In this document: positions 6,908-13,286 of the stretch, piece by piece | Position numbering within the stretch: the stretch's first letter is position 1 | How the letters are laid out: every line of letters starts with the position of its first letter | NCBI RefSeq assembly: GCF_000813965.1 | Contig: NZ_JWLI01000008.1 | Coordinates: forward strand, 62,001-126,000 | Source of the DNA: Leisingera sp. ANG-M7 | GTDB lineage: Bacteria; Pseudomonadota; Alphaproteobacteria; Rhodobacterales; Rhodobacteraceae | Direction: 5' to 3' | DNA length: 64,000 nt | Notes under the pieces: model-generated | The model's input: only the letters and a program-made list of their open reading frames with translations | The model's database searches: none | Told to the model about the DNA's origin: nothing | Program-made: the position numbers and the translations under genes

Positions 6908-7110
6908 CCGAGCTAATCGTCGATAAGGTCGAGCGGCTTTGCCTGCTCACAGACGCGCACAAGGCACGCAGAGCGCATCGCAGCACCGCCCGCATCATGA
7001 AACGCCTGAACACCGTCACGGCCCGCATAGCGGCTGCAGAGGGCGGAACAGGCACCACAGAGGCCGCCCAGCGCTGGGCGGGTAATTCGAGCAGCAGGAG
7101 CCAAGCATGA
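6904..7110 (+). CDS. Phage hypothetical protein
   Basis: A 68-residue basic helical protein (VERLCLLTDAHKARRAHRSTARIMKRLNTVTARI). Its ATG overlaps the methyltransferase stop (ATGA) and its stop overlaps the next gene, so it is part of a tightly coupled early operon. No domain recognised. Confidence 0.65.
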   Translation: MTELIVDKVERLCLLTDAHKARRAHRSTARIMKRLNTVTARIAAAEGGTGTTEAAQRWAGNSSSRSQA

Positions 7111-8015
7111 GCCACAAGGCAGTGAGCTGGGCACTGGATCAGAGGCATTTGAAGCCCGCCCCCTGGGTGGTGCTGATCCAGCTGGCAGACAGGCACAACA
7201 AAGACACCCTGCGGTGTGACCCTGACCAGGTCACCCTGGCGGCGGACTGCAATATGTCCCGCGCCACGGTGAACCGGCACCTTGAGACGCTGGAAGAACT
7301 CGAGCTGATCCGCCGGGTTCCGCGCATCGATCCGCGCACCGGCAAGCCTCTTTCGACCTTCTACATTTTGGGCCTCAATTTCGACCGGCCCCCACACGTT
7401 GAAAACGCCGTGTCTCAAAATGAGACACGTGGAAAGCGGGGGCAAAAAGAGAACAAAACGGCGGGCCGTGTCTCAAATTGCGACACGGTGCCGTGTCTCA
7501 AAAATGGCGAAAACCGTGTCTCAAAAAACGCCGAAACCGTGTCTCAAAATGAGACACTAACCATTGTAAGAGAACCAGTAAGAGAACCTTGCGCGGCTTC
7601 CGCCCCGCACAAATCCGAAATTGATTTTGATGGTTTCTTTGCTGAGTTCGTCAGCGTCTATCCCCGGATGGGTGACCAGGAGGCGACCGAGGAATCGCTG
7701 AGGGAAGCGCTGGGCGATGGTGCTGACCCGAAAGAGATCCTGGCCGGTGCCCGGGCCTATGCGGTCGAGCAGGTCGGCAACAAGCCGCGTTTCATCAAGT
7801 ATTCCGAGAACTGGATCGACGAAAAGCGCTGGCGCCAGCATGTGACCGCGCCGCGGGAAAGCGTTGATCCGCAGAAGGTGCTGGAAGCGCGGGCGCAGGA
7901 AATCAGGGATCGCAAGCCTTGGGCGCGGACCATCAAGCCCAGCCAAGCGGGCGAGTGCATTGCCGCGGGGCTGGTTACAGCGGCGGACTGCGAAGCCGCG
8001 GGGATCAACGTATGA
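7107..8015 (+). CDS. Phage replication initiator-like protein (winged helix, iterons inside gene)
   Basis: A 302-residue protein with an N-terminal winged helix (about residues 20-85: LADRHNKDTLRCDPDQVTLAADCNMSRATVNRHLETLEELELI), a low-complexity linker coded by repeated DNA (about 100-152, repeated VSQNET/VSKNAE units), and a C-terminal helical domain (160-302). This arrangement parallels lambda O, whose origin iterons lie in the middle of the gene. It overlaps both neighbours by four bases. Initiator function is inferred from architecture, the iterons and the adjacent DnaA-like and GapR-like genes. Confidence 0.75.
   Translation: MSHKAVSWALDQRHLKPAPWVVLIQLADRHNKDTLRCDPDQVTLAADCNMSRATVNRHLETLEELELIRRVPRIDPRTGKPLSTFYILGLNFDRPPHVENAVSQNETRGKRGQKENKTAGRVSNCDTVPCLKNGENRVSKNAETVSQNETLTIVREPVREPCAASAPHKSEIDFDGFFAEFVSVYPRMGDQEATEESLREALGDGADPKEILAGARAYAVEQVGNKPRFIKYSENWIDEKRWRQHVTAPRESVDPQKVLEARAQEIRDRKPWARTIKPSQAGECIAAGLVTAADCEAAGINV
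7410..7557. repeat. Iteron array, putative phage replication origin
   Basis: Five copies of CGTGTCTCAAA start (at GTGTC) at 7,410, 7,468, 7,493, 7,516 and 7,539; the last three have an exact 23-bp period. Copies 1 and 5 are the perfect palindrome GTGTCTCAAAATGAGACAC, copy 2 has one arm mismatch, and copies 3 and 4 are half-sites. All lie in the linker of the putative initiator gene. A tandem TAAGAGAACC pair follows at about 7,567-7,588. Confidence 0.75.
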
Positions 8016-8311
8016 CCAGCCCGCACCTCAGCCCGGAAACCCACGGCACCACCTTCGGCAAAATCACCGTGACGGTCGATGTGGAGCGCGGCGACTGCAT
8101 CATCCACGCGCCCGGCAAAGGGCTGGTCGGGCAAGAGGTGCCCACCCGCAAGCGGTTCAACAGCCTCGACGAGATCCGCGGCGCCTATGGCATTCAGCTG
8201 CAGCTGGCACGCACGGCCCCAGGGAAGCACCCGAACGCGCGGGATATGGCCCGGGCGCTCGAGTTCGCCGGAAAGGCTCTGAATGACCATCAGGAGGCAA
8301 AGAGGCAATGA
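8012..8311 (+). CDS. Phage hypothetical protein
   Basis: A 99-residue protein starting in an ATGA overlap with the initiator-like gene. A beta-rich N-terminal half (GTTFGKITVTVDVERGDCIIHAPGKGLVG) is followed by a helical half. No domain recognised; part of the replication operon by coupling. Confidence 0.65.
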   Translation: MTSPHLSPETHGTTFGKITVTVDVERGDCIIHAPGKGLVGQEVPTRKRFNSLDEIRGAYGIQLQLARTAPGKHPNARDMARALEFAGKALNDHQEAKRQ

Positions 8312-8691
8312 GCGAAACCGTGCGATCCGAGTCCTTGTTGGAAATGGAACTGCGCCACGCTCGCGAGCGCGCTGAACTGATTGAGCGCCTATGCGTGGAA
8401 CACTACACCGCGGGGCTGCATGACAGAACCCAGCCAGGCCACGCCGGAACACCCCGCAGCCTGATGGAACAGATCACCGAAAAGGTAGCCCAGCAACACC
8501 AAGTTTTGCCGAGCGAGCTGCGGGGGCCTTCCCGCCTGGCACACCTCATTGAGCCGCGTAGGCAGTGCTGGGTCGAGCTGAAACAACACAACTTCACCCT
8601 AATCGCTATCGCCCGGTTCTTTGGCCGTGATCATTCGACCATTTGCACCGGCATTCAGGACTACGAGAAACAGCAGCAGGAGGCAGTCTGA
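8308..8691 (+). CDS. DnaA domain IV-like protein
   Basis: A 127-residue protein whose C-terminal two-thirds resemble the DNA-binding domain IV of DnaA: VAQQHQVLPSELRGPSR...RRQCWVELKQHNFTLIAIARFFGRDHSTICTGIQDYE, with the diagnostic GRDHSTI signature that contacts DnaA boxes. There is no AAA+ ATPase domain. It probably binds DnaA-box-like sequences in phage or host DNA to recruit or compete with host DnaA (inference). It overlaps the genes before and after. Confidence 0.85.
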   Translation: MSETVRSESLLEMELRHARERAELIERLCVEHYTAGLHDRTQPGHAGTPRSLMEQITEKVAQQHQVLPSELRGPSRLAHLIEPRRQCWVELKQHNFTLIAIARFFGRDHSTICTGIQDYEKQQQEAV

Positions 8692-8960
8692 TGGCTATGG
8701 ACATGGCAAACGACGAGAAGAGCGAAAACTACCGCGTAACAGAGGCCGAGTTGCGCCAGTTCATCGAGCGGTTCGAGCGCTTGGACGAAGAAAAGAAGAC
8801 CATCGCGGAACAGCAGAAAGAGGTAATGGCTGAAGCCAAGGGCCGCGGGTACGACACAAAGGTCATGCGCAAGATCATCGCCCTGCGCAAGCGCGACGAG
8901 AACGATATCGCCGAGGAAGAGGCGGTGCTCGACATGTACAAAGAAGCGCTGGGCATGTGA
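8691..8960 (+). CDS. GapR-family (DUF2312) DNA-binding protein
   Basis: An 89-residue protein matching the GapR/DUF2312 family. Its hallmark C-terminus, AEAKGRGYDTKVMRKIIAL, RKRDENDIAEEEAVLDMYKEALG, is present in full, after an N-terminal coiled coil (RVTEAELRQFIERFERLDEEKKTIAEQQKEV). GapR binds over-twisted AT-rich DNA ahead of replication forks in alphaproteobacteria. The start overlaps the DnaA-like stop (TGATG). A role in phage replication or in mimicking host GapR is inferred. Confidence 0.9.
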   Translation: MAMDMANDEKSENYRVTEAELRQFIERFERLDEEKKTIAEQQKEVMAEAKGRGYDTKVMRKIIALRKRDENDIAEEEAVLDMYKEALGM

Positions 8961-8967
8961 GGGCGCC

Positions 8968-9378
8968 ATGACAGAACGTTTGACGGCAGAGCAGTACCGC
9001 CAGCAGCAAAGCACACAGGGGCAGGACAAGCGCCGTGTGCGGGGAACGCAGCGCACCACCACCCCAGACGGCATTACCCATGACAGCAAGACAGAGGCCC
9101 AGCGCTGGGCGGAATTGCTGCTCCTGCAGGAGGCAGGCGAGATCTGCGGTTTGCGCCGTCAGGTGGACATTCCCTTGCATGGCCGGGACGGGCCCATCAT
9201 GACCGACGGCGGGAAACAACAGCGCGTTTACCGGGCCGACTTCACCTATGTCGACAGGCGGCTTGGCTGCGCCGTGATCGAGGATCGCAAGGGGCATGAA
9301 ACCGACGTGTTCAAGCTGAAGCGTGCCATCCTGCTCGCCCAAGGCATGGAGATCCTTGTCACCAAGGCGAAGGGCTGA
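8968..9378 (+). CDS. DUF1064 endonuclease-like protein
   Basis: A 136-residue protein with the DUF1064 pattern: THDSKTEAQRWAELLLLQEAGEICGLRRQ, then YRADFTYVDRRLGCAVIEDRKG and DVFKLKRAILL. The E...D...E-x-K spacing suggests a PD-(D/E)xK nuclease fold, common in phage replication modules and possibly processing branched DNA. Catalysis is inferred. It follows the GapR-like gene by seven bases. Confidence 0.8.
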   Translation: MTERLTAEQYRQQQSTQGQDKRRVRGTQRTTTPDGITHDSKTEAQRWAELLLLQEAGEICGLRRQVDIPLHGRDGPIMTDGGKQQRVYRADFTYVDRRLGCAVIEDRKGHETDVFKLKRAILLAQGMEILVTKAKG

Positions 9379-9381
9379 CCC

Positions 9382-9957
9382 ATGGGTGTGATCGAGGATC
9401 TGAAAGCAGAGAACAAGCAGCTGCGGAGCCTCTTGGATCAGGCGCAACGCGCTGGGCGCCCAGCGCCTGCGAAACCAGCCCCAGCGTTGATAGCCCGCCA
9501 GCTCGAAATGCCCGACGTGGTGCGCTATCCGCTGGCGGAATTCGCAGCGGGCCGGGGGCACCGCGTAATGCTCCCTGACAGCGTGCAGGAGATCGCCGAG
9601 GTGGTCGGCCGTGAAAAGGCTGTGCGCCTGGTAGAAGGCACCAGGCCCAGCGGCAAACGCCGCTGGCGGCGCAGTTTGTACGTCCCGGCCGAAATGCCCG
9701 AGGGTCACCGGATCGCCACCCTTATCGGTTTTGAGGACGCTACCCGGCTGAGCTTCAGTCACGGGAACTGCATTCTCGAGCTTCCCGCCTGCCACGCGCT
9801 TCGCAAGGCCTATCTGGCTGACTATGTGATGCGGCTGCACGATCAGGGCGCGGAAGAGGCGGAGATCGCCAGGGAGATCGGAGTCGAGAAAAAGACCGTC
9901 GCGGCGCTGCTGGACTTGGCAGATTACTGGCGCCCACGTTTGCAGTCGCCGGAATAG
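9382..9957 (+). CDS. Mor-like transcription activator (tentative)
   Basis: A 191-residue protein: short N-terminal coiled coil (VIEDLKAENKQLRSLLDQAQRA), a central domain, and a C-terminal helix-turn-helix (HALRKAYLADYVMRLHDQGAEEAEIAREIGVEKKTVAALLDL) resembling the Mor/C activators of Mu-like phages. Last in the replication group, it is well placed to switch on later genes. The Mor relationship is a pattern match only. Confidence 0.6.
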   Translation: MGVIEDLKAENKQLRSLLDQAQRAGRPAPAKPAPALIARQLEMPDVVRYPLAEFAAGRGHRVMLPDSVQEIAEVVGREKAVRLVEGTRPSGKRRWRRSLYVPAEMPEGHRIATLIGFEDATRLSFSHGNCILELPACHALRKAYLADYVMRLHDQGAEEAEIAREIGVEKKTVAALLDLADYWRPRLQSPE

Positions 9958-10023
9958 TGCCAGAGGGCGGGCAGGGTGCAGGTTGAGACAATCGGCCCGC
10001 ACCTTGACTTTGCGGAGGCACGA

Positions 10024-10290
10024 ATGCCCACCACCCATTATGACCAGCTTTCGGAGACTTGGCAGGCGGGCAAGCGCCACACTGCTGCCGCTGATCAGGA
10101 CATTCTGCTGACCAATACCAGCAGTTACACCGTCTATTTCGAGATCACCACCACCGACGATTTGCCGGGCATCCATGTTCGCAAGGCGCATCCAGTCCAT
10201 GCCGGGCAGTCAACCCCGATGCAGCTGAAGGCGGGCGAGCGGCTTTGGCTGGCTGGTAAAGGCGCAAGCGCAAGCCTTCTGGTTCCCTGA
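10024..10290 (+). CDS. Phage hypothetical protein, beta-rich
   Basis: An 88-residue beta-rich protein (DILLTNTSSYTVYFEITTTDD...LKAGERLWLAGKG). ATG 10,024 is preceded by a strong GGAGG; an earlier in-frame start lacks one. The composition resembles small virion decoration or adaptor proteins, although it lies outside the structural region. Confidence 0.65.
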   Translation: MPTTHYDQLSETWQAGKRHTAAADQDILLTNTSSYTVYFEITTTDDLPGIHVRKAHPVHAGQSTPMQLKAGERLWLAGKGASASLLVP

Positions 10291-11126
10291 TGCAGTTTGG
10301 CGGGCGTTTTCACGCGGGCCGGTTCAGCAGTTCCCGGTTGGGCGCAGGGGCTGGGCTTCGCGCGCCGGGTGGTGCGGTGTTTTCGCCCGTCGACCTGTTC
10401 GCCGGTGGTGCGCAGGGTCTGTTTCTGGACTGGCGGGACACCTCGACCCTTTTTCAGGACGCAGCGGGCAGCACGCCGTCTGATCCATCAGGGGATCCGG
10501 TGAGGCTGGGCTTGGACAAGTCGAATGGCTTGGCGTTGGGTGGTGAAATAGCAGGCACGCTATCCGGCACGTTGTCTCTCGGCGGTCAGGTTTCCGCAGT
10601 CTCTTCTCCAAACGCGGGACGGACTTACGTTATAGAGTACACCATCACGGCATCGGATTTCACCGGGGACCTGTTTACCCCACCGGGCGCGGGACCTTTC
10701 CCATACCTGGTTCTGGCAAAAGCTGTCGGAACGCACCGCTACCGGGTGCCCGCAGACGACGCACAGACCGCGCTGCTGGCCTTGGGCGGTGGCGGCTCGC
10801 CTACCGGGTCAATCACGTTCAGCAGCATCTCTGTAAGAGAGCTGGCGGGTAACCACTGCCTCGCTCCGGGTGACGCTGCACGGCCCACCTATCAAGCGGA
10901 CAAGAAGCTTGCAGACGATGGCGACGATTCTCTGATTGCACCGCTGACCGGAATTTACTCTGCCTACATCGCCGCCGGTGGCAGCCTGATCGCGGATGAA
11001 AGCGTGGCGATGGCTGGGGACTATGATGTGCTTCGCGACAATATGGTGGGCGCGGTACTCGTATCCGGCACCCTTACAGCGGCGCAGCAGCAGCAGGTGG
11101 CGGCATACTTCGGGGTGGCGGTATGA
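10290..11126 (+). CDS. Phage hypothetical protein, probable virion-associated
   Basis: A 278-residue Gly/Ala/Ser-rich protein with many short beta segments (NGLALGGEIAGTLSGTLSLGGQ, TYVIEYTITASDFTGDLF, GSITFSSISVREL). The style recalls phage surface or fibre-related proteins with jelly-roll-like regions, but no domain is recognised. Its start overlaps the preceding stop (TGATG) and its end overlaps the next gene by four bases. Confidence 0.6.
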   Translation: MQFGGRFHAGRFSSSRLGAGAGLRAPGGAVFSPVDLFAGGAQGLFLDWRDTSTLFQDAAGSTPSDPSGDPVRLGLDKSNGLALGGEIAGTLSGTLSLGGQVSAVSSPNAGRTYVIEYTITASDFTGDLFTPPGAGPFPYLVLAKAVGTHRYRVPADDAQTALLALGGGGSPTGSITFSSISVRELAGNHCLAPGDAARPTYQADKKLADDGDDSLIAPLTGIYSAYIAAGGSLIADESVAMAGDYDVLRDNMVGAVLVSGTLTAAQQQQVAAYFGVAV

Positions 11127-11488
11127 CCCAGCACACCAATCGTATCGCCTTCATAGCGCCGAAAGAACACGCTGAGGCCTGCAACCGGGCCGCCAATGCC
11201 CTGGGCCGGAGCGGGCAAAACTTCATTGTCCAGCTTTCACAGTCCGGCGCGGAGCCTGCAACCCATGCCGCAGCCTCGACCGCGGAAACGGACGCCTTCC
11301 TGCATGTTCTGTCCTTTGCCCCAGATCTGCCACCGGGCATGGAGTGGCCGGAAGGCCTGACCCCCGCAGATTGGCAGGCCGTCGCTGATCACCTGGTTGT
11401 GGTGACCGGCCCAGCCAGCAGCACAGATCCCTCCGCACAGTTCGACGCCATGATTGCTGCGCACGGTCTGCGGCGGATCGAGCCATAA
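11123..11488 (+). CDS. Phage hypothetical protein
   Basis: A 121-residue protein translationally coupled to the previous gene (ATGA). It has a helical N-terminus (HAEACNRAANALGRSGQNFIVQL) and a Pro-rich middle (LPPGMEWPEGLTPADWQAVADHL). No function recognised. A strong terminator follows 25 bases downstream, so this is the end of the rightward operon. Confidence 0.6.
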   Translation: MTQHTNRIAFIAPKEHAEACNRAANALGRSGQNFIVQLSQSGAEPATHAAASTAETDAFLHVLSFAPDLPPGMEWPEGLTPADWQAVADHLVVVTGPASSTDPSAQFDAMIAAHGLRRIEP

Positions 11489-11512
11489 TCCAGCCGCAGC
11501 ACTGCAGGAAAG

Positions 11513-11540
11513 AAAGCCCCGGCGCTAACCGGGGCTTTTG
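11513..11540. terminator. Rho-independent terminator, probably bidirectional
   Basis: AAAGCCCCGG and CCGGGGCTTT form a perfect 10-bp stem around a 6-base loop, with T residues on the right and A residues on the left. It separates the rightward early operon from the convergent reverse-strand cassette. Confidence 0.85.
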
Positions 11541-11566
11541 TCGTTTCAGGGGCGGCATTTGTTGGA

Positions 11567-11827
11567 TTAGGGTTCTTTGGGGCTGGCAAGCGGTCGCCAG
11601 CCTACGACTTTGTAGCCTGCTGCCGAGGTCCAGCAGTCGTGGCTCATGTTCCAGCCCGCGACTTCCCACTGCATGTTGTCAGCGCGGATGTAGCCGATGG
11701 AAACGAACTCCTCACCTGCGCCGAAGTCACCAATCGAAACGGCTTCCGGCTCATTGTGCAGTTGTTCGCAAAGCACCTGCACCATTTCGTCGGTTGCCGG
11801 TGTTTCGTCTGGGTCAAGCTCCCACAT
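11567..11827 (-). CDS. Phage accessory hypothetical protein
   Basis: An 86-residue acidic protein (MWELDPDETPATDEMVQVLCEQL...WEVAGWNMSHDCWTSAAGYKVVGWRPL), the last gene of the reverse-strand cassette. GGAGGAA lies upstream within the repeated linker at 11,837-11,867. No domain recognised. Confidence 0.65.
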   Translation of the reverse strand: MWELDPDETPATDEMVQVLCEQLHNEPEAVSIGDFGAGEEFVSIGYIRADNMQWEVAGWNMSHDCWTSAAGYKVVGWRPLASPKEP

Positions 11828-11836
11828 AGGGCGGTT

Positions 11837-11867
11837 CCTCCTGCGGATGGGCGGTTTCTGGATTCAG
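11837..11867. repeat. 31-bp linker repeat, copy A
   Basis: An exact 31-base repeat of 12,621-12,651. It spans the stop codon of one reverse-strand gene (TGAATCC on that strand) and the Shine-Dalgarno of the next (GCAGGAGG). Confidence 0.8.
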
Positions 11868-12136
11868 TTGACGCGGATCGCATAGACCTCGACAGGATCG
11901 GGGCCGAAATGCGGATGCGTGATTACCGTCTTGCGATAACCGCGCCACATACGGGTAATGCGGCGCGTCTCGTCTGACTTCGGCGGATAGCCATCGGTCA
12001 GGATGATTGTTTCATACTGCCTGCCAACGATCCTGTTTGCCCAATAGTCATTCGCCAGGCGGAATTCCTCGGTCTTTTCACCGGATTTGATCTGCTGGAA
12101 GTATTCGCGCTTCAGGGGGAGATACAGGTCTGGCAT
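11864..12136 (-). CDS. ASCH-domain protein (copy 2)
   Basis: A 90-residue ASCH/PUA-like protein (LPLKREYFQQIKSGEKTEEFR signature at the N-terminus) closely related in length and sequence to the protein at 440-712. They share GYPPK...TRRITR-W-GYRKT and an identical C-terminal THPHFGPDPVEVYAIRVN. The downstream DNA (GTTGACGCGGATCG... on the plus strand) is also nearly identical, indicating duplication within the prophage or repeated acquisition of one module. ASCH proteins are thought to bind RNA or modified nucleotides; the phage role is unknown. Confidence 0.85.
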   Translation of the reverse strand: MPDLYLPLKREYFQQIKSGEKTEEFRLANDYWANRIVGRQYETIILTDGYPPKSDETRRITRMWRGYRKTVITHPHFGPDPVEVYAIRVN

Positions 12137-12157
12137 GTGGCCTCCGGGGGTGTTGGA

Positions 12158-12349
12158 TCAGTCGTAATCGGGGATGCGGCCAGGGTTATCCTGCCAGCGG
12201 TCATCGTCGTCTTCCGGCTCCGGTTCGCGCAGGATCTTCCCGGTTTGCAGGACCACGTACCCCCTGAAAGAGCATCCCGCCGCCGGGCACCAGCAGTGCA
12301 GAGAGTCGTCTTCCATTTGGGCGCCGCAGTCGGGGCAGTGTCTCGGCAT
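12158..12349 (-). CDS. Small zinc-ribbon-like protein
   Basis: A 63-residue protein with CPDCG and CWCPAAGC, two Cys pairs able to bind zinc as a ribbon, followed by an acidic tail (EPEPEDDDDRWQDN). GGAGGCC precedes the ATG in the cassette's usual linker. Likely nucleic-acid or protein binding (inference). Confidence 0.65.
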   Translation of the reverse strand: MPRHCPDCGAQMEDDSLHCWCPAAGCSFRGYVVLQTGKILREPEPEDDDDRWQDNPGRIPDYD

Positions 12350-12366
12350 GGTGGCCTCCGGCGGTT

Positions 12367-12615
12367 TTAGAATTGATCTTCGACGGGCGACAGGCGCCAG
12401 CCTGATAGGCTCTCATCTTCCCGGATCTGGATGCCACGGAACATCCAAACGTCATGGATGTGGTACAGGTGGTTCGTGTTAAAACCGGCCTCCAAGCAGG
12501 CGTCTTTACGCGTGTTCGGGTGCATCACAAATTCGAGGGTTGGCATTGGCTTGTCTGCGCCAGCGTATTTGACGGCTGTCGTGGCCAGCGCTTCAGTCAT
12601 TGATTTAAGGATCAT
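12367..12615 (-). CDS. Phage accessory hypothetical protein
   Basis: An 82-residue protein with no recognised domain (PTLEFVMHPNTRKDACLEAGFNTNHLYHIHDVWMFRGIQ). AGGAGG lies upstream of the ATG within the repeated linker. Third gene of the reverse cassette. Confidence 0.6.
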   Translation of the reverse strand: MILKSMTEALATTAVKYAGADKPMPTLEFVMHPNTRKDACLEAGFNTNHLYHIHDVWMFRGIQIREDESLSGWRLSPVEDQF

Positions 12616-12620
12616 GATTG

Positions 12621-12651
12621 CCTCCTGCGGATGGGCGGTTTCTGGATTCAG
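12621..12651. repeat. 31-bp linker repeat, copy B
   Basis: Identical to 11,837-11,867, again bridging a stop codon and the next Shine-Dalgarno on the reverse strand. Confidence 0.8.
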
Positions 12652-12905
12652 GGGATGTACGACGGGTGATCGGCCTTCGCCTGCTCAAGCGTCTTGGTGG
12701 TGCGGTAGATCGGCTCCAAGCCTACCCTGTCAAATTCGGCTATCCCGTCTTGCTCTGCTTTGTGCAGCATTTCGGCTGCCCAGATCATTTTCGGCTTGGT
12801 GGGTGCGCAGGCCCTCGCAACATCTTGAACCGTGCGCCAGCCCCCGCCGCCTTTCATTTCATCTTTGATGAGTGAGCGGGTCAGATATCCGTCAATCGTT
12901 TCCAA
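12648..12905 (-). CDS. Phage accessory hypothetical protein, first of reverse cassette
   Basis: An 85-residue protein (YLTRSLIKDEMKGGGGWRTVQDVARACAPTKPKMIWAAEMLHKAEQDGIAEFDRVGLEPIYRTTKTL) with a winged-helix-like centre. The start is TTG 12,905 behind GGAGG at good spacing. It lies just downstream of the palindromic operator array at 12,938-13,018, which probably controls it. Confidence 0.65.
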   Translation of the reverse strand: METIDGYLTRSLIKDEMKGGGGWRTVQDVARACAPTKPKMIWAAEMLHKAEQDGIAEFDRVGLEPIYRTTKTLEQAKADHPSYIP

Positions 12906-12937
12906 TTTGGCCTCCGGCGGTTTCTGTATCGTTGGGA

Positions 12938-13018
12938 TGTATGCTATTTTTGAGCATACAGTATGTCAATAATAGACATACATTATTGCGCTTGCTAGTA
13001 TGCGATTTATGGGCATAC
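12938..13018. promoter_or_regulatory. Three-site palindromic operator array in divergent promoter region
   Basis: Three 21-bp inverted repeats with 7-base spacers: GTATGCT-N7-AGCATAC (12,939-12,959), GTATGTC-N7-GACATAC (12,961-12,981) and GTATGCG-N7-GGCATAC (12,998-13,018, one arm mismatch). They occupy the gap between the reverse cassette and the rightward 13,027 gene; the third covers the alternative start of the latter. The motif differs from the immunity-region sites, so another regulator is implied. Confidence 0.75.
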
Positions 13019-13026
13019 AAACGCGA

Positions 13027-13215
13027 ATGGCGTGGCAGGACTTCCTAACTGACGAAGAGCGGCAAGAGCTTGAGGCCGCAGAGGCAGATTTTGCCGCTGC
13101 GAAAAGGGCTTTGGACCCGGTGAAGGCCCGTCGGGATGCCACGCGAAAGAAGCTCAAGATCCGTTGTGACATGCGTATGCACCGTGCCAAAGGTGAAAAC
13201 GGATCGAACGAATAA
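13027..13215 (+). CDS. Small coiled-coil phage protein
   Basis: A 62-residue charged, helical protein (WQDFLTDEERQELEAAEADFAAAKRALDPVKARRDATRKKLKIRCDMRMHRAKGE) able to form a coiled coil. In-frame ATGs at 13,000 and 13,009 would lengthen it to 71 residues but lie inside the third operator; none of the starts has a strong Shine-Dalgarno. Function unknown. Confidence 0.55.
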   Translation: MAWQDFLTDEERQELEAAEADFAAAKRALDPVKARRDATRKKLKIRCDMRMHRAKGENGSNE

Positions 13216-13241
13216 CGCACAGGTTGCCTTGTCCAGAAATT

Positions 13242-13258
13242 GTGTCCAGATTGGATAC
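13242..13258. promoter_or_regulatory. Imperfect inverted repeat upstream of the resolvase gene
   Basis: GTGTCCA-GAT-TGGATAC, with a further GTCCAG half-site at 13,231. Small serine recombinases bind such short dyads for recombination or autoregulation. Tentative. Confidence 0.35.
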
Positions 13259-13286
13259 GTGAGGCGGGATTTAGAGTAAGAAAGCG

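Noticed and set aside
7410-7557. Possible CRISPR array
   Set aside because: Repeats are short, palindromic, unevenly spaced (58, 25, 23, 23) and lie within an open reading frame; no cas genes.
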